From assembly GCA_029250345.1 (NCBI GenBank), contig JAQXFL010000015.1, positions 1-6,143 on the forward strand: a DNA stretch of 6,143 bases, given 5' to 3'. Made by a program: the position numbers and the translations under genes. Of this stretch, positions 1 to 5,100 are shown piece after piece. The DNA is from Candidatus Poseidoniaceae archaeon (GTDB lineage: Archaea > Thermoplasmatota > Poseidoniia > Poseidoniales > Poseidoniaceae). The notes under the pieces were generated by a model, which was not told where the DNA came from, did not search any database, and worked only from the letters and a program-made list of their open reading frames with translations. Position 1 is the stretch's first letter. Each line of letters starts with the position of its first letter.

Positions 1-3
1 CTC

Positions 4-699
4 ATGCCTCGCACGACCGTTGAGAAATCCGATATTCTCTACCTCGCCCCTTTAGCGGCAATCGCCCTTATCCCTCAAGTTCATCGTATTGTGTTGCCCG
101 AATCACTGAACGAAGTGTACACGAAAGGTACCTGGTTCAAGGCAGGTTTCCTTCACACATTCACTTTTTTGGCAATGGCATTTTTGCTCGTTAATCCTCC
201 GCTGGGTGATATTGTTGCACCGCAACTTGCTGACGATTGGGTCTTGGTGCAGGATGAAAACGGTGAACTCAACTTCTCTGACACGAAAGGAGCTTCTTCT
301 TCACTCACTTGGGAAGTCAATTCGAGCACTGGCCTTTCGGGAGACATTTGGCTGTTGTTTGGTCTCGCCGATAATCTCAACGTGGAAGGGGCGAACGTTA
401 CAGTCGAACTTACCAACAACGCCGGTAACGACCTTCAGAAGACAAACGATCTCAGCTTTTGGGACACTCACGCGGAATCCATTGAGAACAATACGACCTC
501 CAGCAAATCCATTTCTAAATTGATACCTCATGGTGACCTCGACCAACGGTTCGCCCTTCTACTTGGTACGGACTTGGCAGTAGGAGAACATCAAATCACT
601 GTGAACATCATTGAACAGGGCGACCCTTGGGAAAACACTCGAAAGTATGTTTGGGACTTACGTATCGTAGAAAAGTTACCAGATGCCGATGCTTCATGA
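4..699 (+). CDS. Membrane-anchored protein with extracellular-looking C-terminal domain, unknown function
   Basis: I do not recognise this family. The visible frame gives 231 residues. Residues about 11-31 (ILYLAPLAAIAL onward) and 47-66 (AGFLHTFTFLAMAFLLVNPP) are hydrophobic and could span the membrane. They are separated by a short polar loop containing TKGTWFK. From about residue 73 the protein is soluble, with alternating beta-type stretches and sequons NFS, NSS, NVT and NNT/NTT. This composition is typical of archaeal surface domains. The C-terminal WENTRKYVWDLRIVE is strand-like. The ATG at 4 is the first in frame, but the preceding codon (CTC, 1-3) is also open, so the true start may lie upstream of the window. 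Two spans with a cytoplasmic N-terminus would leave the sequon-rich domain inside the cell, so either the first segment is not a span or the protein is longer. The stop overlaps that of the small minus-strand frame. Being a real gene is likely; the start and the role are uncertain. Confidence 0.8.
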   Translation: MPRTTVEKSDILYLAPLAAIALIPQVHRIVLPESLNEVYTKGTWFKAGFLHTFTFLAMAFLLVNPPLGDIVAPQLADDWVLVQDENGELNFSDTKGASSSLTWEVNSSTGLSGDIWLLFGLADNLNVEGANVTVELTNNAGNDLQKTNDLSFWDTHAESIENNTTSSKSISKLIPHGDLDQRFALLLGTDLAVGEHQITVNIIEQGDPWENTRKYVWDLRIVEKLPDADAS

Positions 700-894
700 C
701 AGCATGTCGCTGTGGGCAACGAGTATTCGGTTTAACAGACGGCTGATTCTGTGAATGTCACGCTGCTCTTGCGTTTGCTTCTGTAATTGCCGATCTCGAA
801 AATGCCTCACGAGAGGGGCAGCAGCGGTCCAGCACATCAAGTCAAGAGAGCGGTTCAGTATATTGGTCATGGTGTTGGGTGCAGGAGCGCCCAT
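694..894 (-). CDS. Possible small hypothetical protein, 66 aa
   Basis: This short frame fills the gap between the end of the first gene and the end of rfcS, and I recognise no family. It begins MGAPAPNTMTNILNRSLDLM and has a mildly hydrophobic stretch at about residues 19-29. A basic, glutamine-rich and probably helical segment follows (RHFRDRQLQKQ), and the end is leucine-rich and amphipathic. It lies on the rfcS strand, 43 bases after the rfcS stop codon, so it could be co-transcribed. Its stop codon interlocks with that of the convergent upstream gene in the palindrome TCATGA (694-699), an arrangement common in compact genomes. Against it: no clear ribosome binding site precedes the ATG, it is short, and a frame this long can arise by chance. 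Without conserved homologues it remains tentative. Confidence 0.4.
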   Translation of the reverse strand: MGAPAPNTMTNILNRSLDLMCWTAAAPLVRHFRDRQLQKQTQEQRDIHRISRLLNRILVAHSDMLS

Positions 895-901
895 GGAGTG
901 A

Positions 902-925
902 TTTTTTCACGCCCGTAATGTGAAA
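902..925. terminator. Possible intergenic stem-loop/T-run between convergent transcripts
   Basis: The plus strand has a run of six T at 902-907, which could act as an archaeal T-rich terminator for rightward transcription from the first gene. TTTCAC at 905-910 can pair with GTGAAA at 920-925 across a 9-base loop, so a 6 bp stem can form on either strand. On the minus strand this stem would sit in the RNA just after the rfcS stop codon, but it is followed by A residues, not a T tail. If the 66-residue frame is real, the element lies upstream of its start. Evidence is structural only and weak. Confidence 0.2.
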
Positions 926-937
926 GTGAAAGTGAAA
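920..937. repeat. Three exact tandem GTGAAA hexamers
   Basis: GTGAAA occurs three times without interruption at 920-925, 926-931 and 932-937. On the minus strand this reads TTTCAC three times, immediately after the rfcS TGA stop codon (938-940). The repeat is certain as sequence. It is non-coding unless a transcript reads through rfcS, and its function is unknown. Confidence 0.75.
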
Positions 938-1894
938 TCAAGCACGAAGATGAATGACTAAGCGTGCTGTGAGCGCATCCAACTGAATCTGTTCGCCGCC
1001 GCCTTCGACCAATCTGTAGTCAACTTCAGCCATCCATTCTGTCATGTCCAGTTTGGCATCCTCTGTAAGGAAATCAGCAGTGTACAGTTCACGGTGGAGT
1101 TGATTGACAAAGTCGGTTCCAGCAAGTCCATACTTGTCAAGCAATTCTCTCAACCGTCGTCGTGCAGCGTGGAACCCGTCGTCTCGACAAGCCATGAGGT
1201 ATTGATGCAGAGCTTCAGGTGGCGCGGTTGCTGAAGTCTCATAGATGAGGTCGCGACTGATTTTCATGTCCAAGGCTGCAGCAACCTGCAGCCCAGTCAA
1301 TGCCTTTCGCAAATCACCTTGTGAAATACGCGTCAAAGCCTCACCAGCATCATCGGCAAGTTCCACGCCTTCTGCTTCAGCGACATGGTGGATTTGTGCA
1401 TTTACATCAGCGTCAGCCAACGGTCTAAATCTGAAAACAGCACATCGTGATTGAATGGGTTCGATGATCTTCGAGGAGTAATTGCATGAGAGAATAAACC
1501 GGCATGTTTCGGCGTACTGTTCCATAATGCGTCGCAGTGCGCCTTGAGCGTCGTTGGTGAGCGCATCGGCTTCATCAAGGAAGATAATTTTGAAGCTCGC
1601 TTGGCCGTAAGGGGCCGTTCGTGCAAACTGCTTCACCTTTGTTCGGATACTTTCTAATTTCCGTTCATCAGAAGCGTTCATTTCAAGCAGATTACGTCGG
1701 TACTCTGGTCCAAACACATCCTTGGTGAGTGCCATTGCTGCGGTGGTCTTGCCCGTTCCCGGTGGGCCTGCAAACAGCAGGTGAGGGAATTCTTTTTTCT
1801 CGGAGTAGATTGTCAATCGTTGTACTACCGCTGCTTGGCCACGGATTTCGGTGACGGACTGAGGTCGGTGCCTTTCAACCCACAGTTCACTCAT
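938..1894 (-). CDS. rfcS: Replication factor C small subunit (clamp-loader ATPase)
   Basis: RfcS is an AAA+ ATPase. With the large subunit RfcL it forms the clamp loader that opens the PCNA ring and places it on primer-template DNA. From the chosen start the protein has 318 residues, a normal family length. Motifs in order: WVERHRPQ near the N-terminus (5-12), Walker A GPPGTGKT (43-50), box IV MNASDER (72-78), Walker B in IIFLDEAD (DEAD at 107-110), sensor 1 LSCNY (135-139), the SRC arginine-finger motif (149-151) and sensor 2 GDLRKA (193-198). A helical collar domain follows to the C-terminus. All catalytic residues are present. Box IV usually continues DERGI but here reads DERKL. The in-frame ATG at 1927 would add 11 residues (MFKEARQRHQP). 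The ATG at 1894 is preferred because family members begin just before W-V-E-[KR]. An AGGAGG at 1915-1920 lies 20 bases upstream of this ATG, too far for a standard ribosome site, so the start remains slightly open. The gene is transcribed divergently from the large surface protein. Confidence 0.95.
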   Translation of the reverse strand: MSELWVERHRPQSVTEIRGQAAVVQRLTIYSEKKEFPHLLFAGPPGTGKTTAAMALTKDVFGPEYRRNLLEMNASDERKLESIRTKVKQFARTAPYGQASFKIIFLDEADALTNDAQGALRRIMEQYAETCRFILSCNYSSKIIEPIQSRCAVFRFRPLADADVNAQIHHVAEAEGVELADDAGEALTRISQGDLRKALTGLQVAAALDMKISRDLIYETSATAPPEALHQYLMACRDDGFHAARRRLRELLDKYGLAGTDFVNQLHRELYTADFLTEDAKLDMTEWMAEVDYRLVEGGGEQIQLDALTARLVIHLRA

Positions 1895-1976
1895 GGGTTG
1901 GTGTCGTTGCCGAGCCTCCTTGAACATTCTCCTCGCAAGCGAAGAGATTTTGACTGCATTTGCCTCACTTTTTCAT

Positions 1977-1990
1977 TCTCTCAAGAGAGA
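1977..1990. promoter_or_regulatory. Inverted repeat in the divergent promoter region
   Basis: TCTCTC (1977-1982), a 2-base AA spacer and GAGAGA (1985-1990) form a 6+6 bp inverted repeat. It lies close to the midpoint between the divergent starts at 1894 and 2064. A dimeric regulator binding here could act on both genes, but a purine/pyrimidine-simple repeat of this size can also occur by chance. No known operator is recognised. Confidence 0.2.
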
Positions 1991-2028
1991 TGCCGTCAGG
2001 TGTTTTCATGGCGCTCAAGCGAAAAGAC

Positions 2029-2036
2029 AGTATATG
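2029..2036 (+). promoter_or_regulatory. TATA-like element upstream of the giant surface protein
   Basis: AGTATATG resembles an archaeal TATA box, with a purine-rich stretch (GAAAAGA, 2021-2027) just upstream where a BRE would be expected. Its centre is about 31 bases from the ATG at 2064. With the usual archaeal distance of roughly 26 bases to the start site, the message would be nearly leaderless. This favours 2064 over the in-frame ATG at 2034, which would fall inside the box. The GGAGGTG at 2036-2042 would then be largely untranscribed or irrelevant. The assignment is by position and motif only. Confidence 0.35.
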
Positions 2037-2063
2037 GAGGTGGGCTTGAAGGCTTTGAGCCCC

Positions 2064-2153
2064 ATGCTACGCGAGACAGCCCCCCGCCGAACCGCTTTGA
2101 CCGTCTTCCTTGTCTTGATGTTCCTGTTCGCAGATTTACTTCTGCCTCAGTCT
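2064..2153 (+). other. Signal peptide or signal anchor of the giant surface protein
   Basis: Residues 1-10 carry three arginines (R3, R8, R9) and residues 11-27 form a hydrophobic core (ALTVFLVLMFLFADLLL), followed by PQS. This is a Sec-type export signal. No clean small-x-small cleavage motif is obvious and an aspartate (D24) sits within the core, so the cleavage point is uncertain and an uncleaved anchor is possible. No twin-arginine motif with the required surrounding residues is present, despite R8-R9. Confidence 0.75.
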
Positions 2154-5100
2154 ATCGATTTTGACTTGGAACTTGACGACGATTCACGAATATCTTACGT
2201 CACTTCAACGGATTCAGTTCTTTCCGATACCTACATCATGGAAGCAAATCCTTCAAGCAACTACAACACATCTGCTACAGGTTTTTTGGGGACTTCTACG
2301 AGCGGATTTGAAAGTAGAATTCTTTTTGATTTCGCAATGAATTTTTCGTCTGCAGACTCGATTCAGTCAGCAACTTTGAACATTGTATGTGATGCGAGTT
2401 CTTCCTCTGCTGCGACGATGAACATTTATGCAGCATCATCGAATTCTTGGAATTCGAGCACCGTCACCTGGTATCAGTCCGACATGGGGACTCCGTGGGG
2501 CGACGCAGGTGCTGATGGCGCAAACGACCGAAGCTCTTGGGAGCCGCCCTTCAGAGCGATGACCAACGGAACCTATTCCCTCAACGTCACAGCGTTTGCT
2601 CAGGATGCCGCCTCGAACAACGAGTCCCACTTTGGCGTTCTGCTCTCTGGCCTCGGTTCACACTTCGAGTGCAAGATGTCAGAATCGTTCCCCGTAACTG
2701 ATCGTCCCGAACTCGTCATGGTGACCTCTTCAAACGCAGCTGGGGACGGTGGCTCAGTCACCTCCAACTTTGCTACCGATGGACTGCCATTGATGACGGG
2801 CGGTCTCATTTTAGAGGCCGATACAGCACCTACTCTGTCCTATGAGTCACTGATTGGGGCACATGTTGAATTCCAACTTTCACTCGATTCTACTTTCAAA
2901 GATTACAACGACTTGGATTGGTATTATTCAACACTCACGAACAGTTTTGCAACCACCAGTTCCAGTGGAACATACACCCTTCCAGCATCCGACCGTTTTG
3001 ATAACGGATCCCGTGTTTTCTACCGAGTTCGCAGTGTTGATACAACCGATACCCTCAGCGAATGGTCGACCACCGAAAGTTTCCTTCTGCCTTCTCACAC
3101 CGTAACCGATAACGGCGACGGTACAGCCAGTATCGAAGTCACTCGGGACCAGTTGGGTGATGTCGGTACGTTCATTGAAGACTCGTACTCGAACGAGTTG
3201 AGCAAGAATACCAAGTACGGTTCTGAAAGCACACTCCAAACCAGCGTGACTTCGAACAAGGAGTCTCTTATTCATCTTCGAATGGATTTGAGCCTTCTTG
3301 GCCTGCCTACAAACGCAACCATCATCGATGCTCAGCTGAACTTAACTCGCGATTCATCATCCAATAACCCGATGCTTTCGATGCACGAAATGGAGTCGAC
3401 ATCTTGGATTGAGTCCGAGTTAACATGGAACCGTGAATCAAACGCAAACAGTTGGTCCGATGGGGGACGATTCTCTTCATCGGTTGCTTCTGCGACTGGA
3501 TTCAACGGTACGCAAACCAGTGATGACTATGGATTTGGCTTTACCGATGTTGCACAATCTTGGCTTGAAAGCGGCGACACCAATGCTTCCGAGTTCTTGA
3601 TTACGGCACGTGGTAAGGACGAAGCATACTCGACGACAGGCACCAAGAGTATCTCGTTTTTCAGCACCGAAGCTTCTCTTGAAGACGACCAACCCTATGT
3701 CTACATTCACTATGGCCTGAACTCGGGTAATCAACTCTCAACAGTTGTACTCACTGGGCCGGCCGAAGATGCAGCAGTATGGAATCAGTCTGGCCACAAC
3801 TTCACTGCAAACCTCACCCCTTCGATTACTTGGACTCCCTCGACTTCCAACAATGAAATGATCTTGCAGATGGCGACCGATGAACAATTCCGAAATGTGG
3901 TTTTGACTTCCAACACCGGCATAGAAAGCGACTTCTCTCCTTCCGATGGAATCCTCAACATGACGGGCGAAAACACTCTTGCTGCAGGAAATATGTATTT
4001 CTGGAGGATGGCTTACATGGATTCTGACGGAAGATACGGTCCATGGTCCTCCTCCAACTTTTTGGTGAGTTCCCTCGAAAGTACTTGGCTTGGTGGTGAG
4101 CGCTCTGAATTTAGAATGAAGCACGGTAACGGGACTACGGATGGCCTGTACCCCGAATGTCTCGATACATACATTGACAGCGGTACTCCAAACCAAAATT
4201 ACGATGAAGAATCGAAACTTCTCATCTCTTACAACACCTATCCAATTGAAGCAATGGCTCTACTGAATTGCAACCTGCGTTCCAATTTGCTGCCCTCCGG
4301 TTACGCTGTGGAATCGGCCCAACTCTCGATGGTCGTCGCAAATACACCATCGAATTCACCTCGAGTCGCCGTTTGGGAAAGCACCCAAAGCAACTGGACC
4401 GACAGCGGTGCAACTTGGAATTCTTACGATGGAACGAACTCTTGGGCTACCGCTGGTGCGAAAGGTTCGGAGCGTTCCTCATTGCTCGATTCAATTCAAC
4501 TCGATTCATCGTATTCAAACGGTGACCGTATCTCATGGAACGTAACACTCGGTGTGCAAAATGCAATGCGGCAAAACAGCAGTGCAGACTTCATGATTGG
4601 AATACTTGGAGTTGGCTCGGGTTCAAACCGTGAAGTCCAACTTTATCCAGGATTTGCTGCGGATGTTCGCAAACCGGAATTGACCTTCGTTTATGTCCCA
4701 GGTTCAAACGTTGTACCTGTCGACCCATCTCCAGTTTCCCCGCTCAACGGCTCATGGTCTATGGGCACCGGTGTTGACCAAACACCGATCAAGCGACCAA
4801 CGCTGGAATGGTCCTTTGGAAACGCAGCGGGTGTTGCTGGTTGGGCAGTTCAACTTGATACCGCTGATTCATTCGATTCAGCGTCTCTTCTCACGCGTAC
4901 CTCGTGGAACGACGGTGGCTTTGACTCAACCAACTTCACCTACACGCCAACCTCTGATTTGGACGATGGTGCAACATGGTACTGGCGAGTTCGTGCAATC
5001 TCTGCAACCAACCAAATTGGTAACTGGTCGAACGCATTCACTTTCTCAGTGCCAGACCTAACAACTTGGCAAACCTGTGCTGACGGCTCGTGTGCATCTG

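Noticed and set aside
699..713. 5 bp hairpin (ACAGC/GCTGT) at the first gene's stop codon, considered as a terminator
   Set aside because: The stem is short and has no T-rich tail; it also overlaps the possible small minus-strand frame.
1781..2164. 127-residue plus-strand open frame
   Set aside because: It is antisense to the rfcS N-terminus, including the region just before Walker A, and out of frame with the signal peptide of the giant protein. Its translation is not protein-like at the C-terminus.
2447..2461. Closely spaced GAATTC sites that look like an inverted repeat
   Set aside because: The bases encode the conserved N-S-W-N-S segment of module 1; similar codons explain the symmetry.
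2928..3275. 115-residue minus-strand open frame
   Set aside because: It is antisense to the module 1-2 junction and has no recognisable family features.
3738..4196. 152-residue minus-strand open frame
   Set aside because: It is fully antisense to module 2/3 coding sequence, whose plus-strand frame has clear domain motifs. It is a shadow.
4693..5061. 122-residue plus-strand open frame
   Set aside because: It lies out of frame inside the FN3-like domain of module 3, which is supported by motif register with the other modules.
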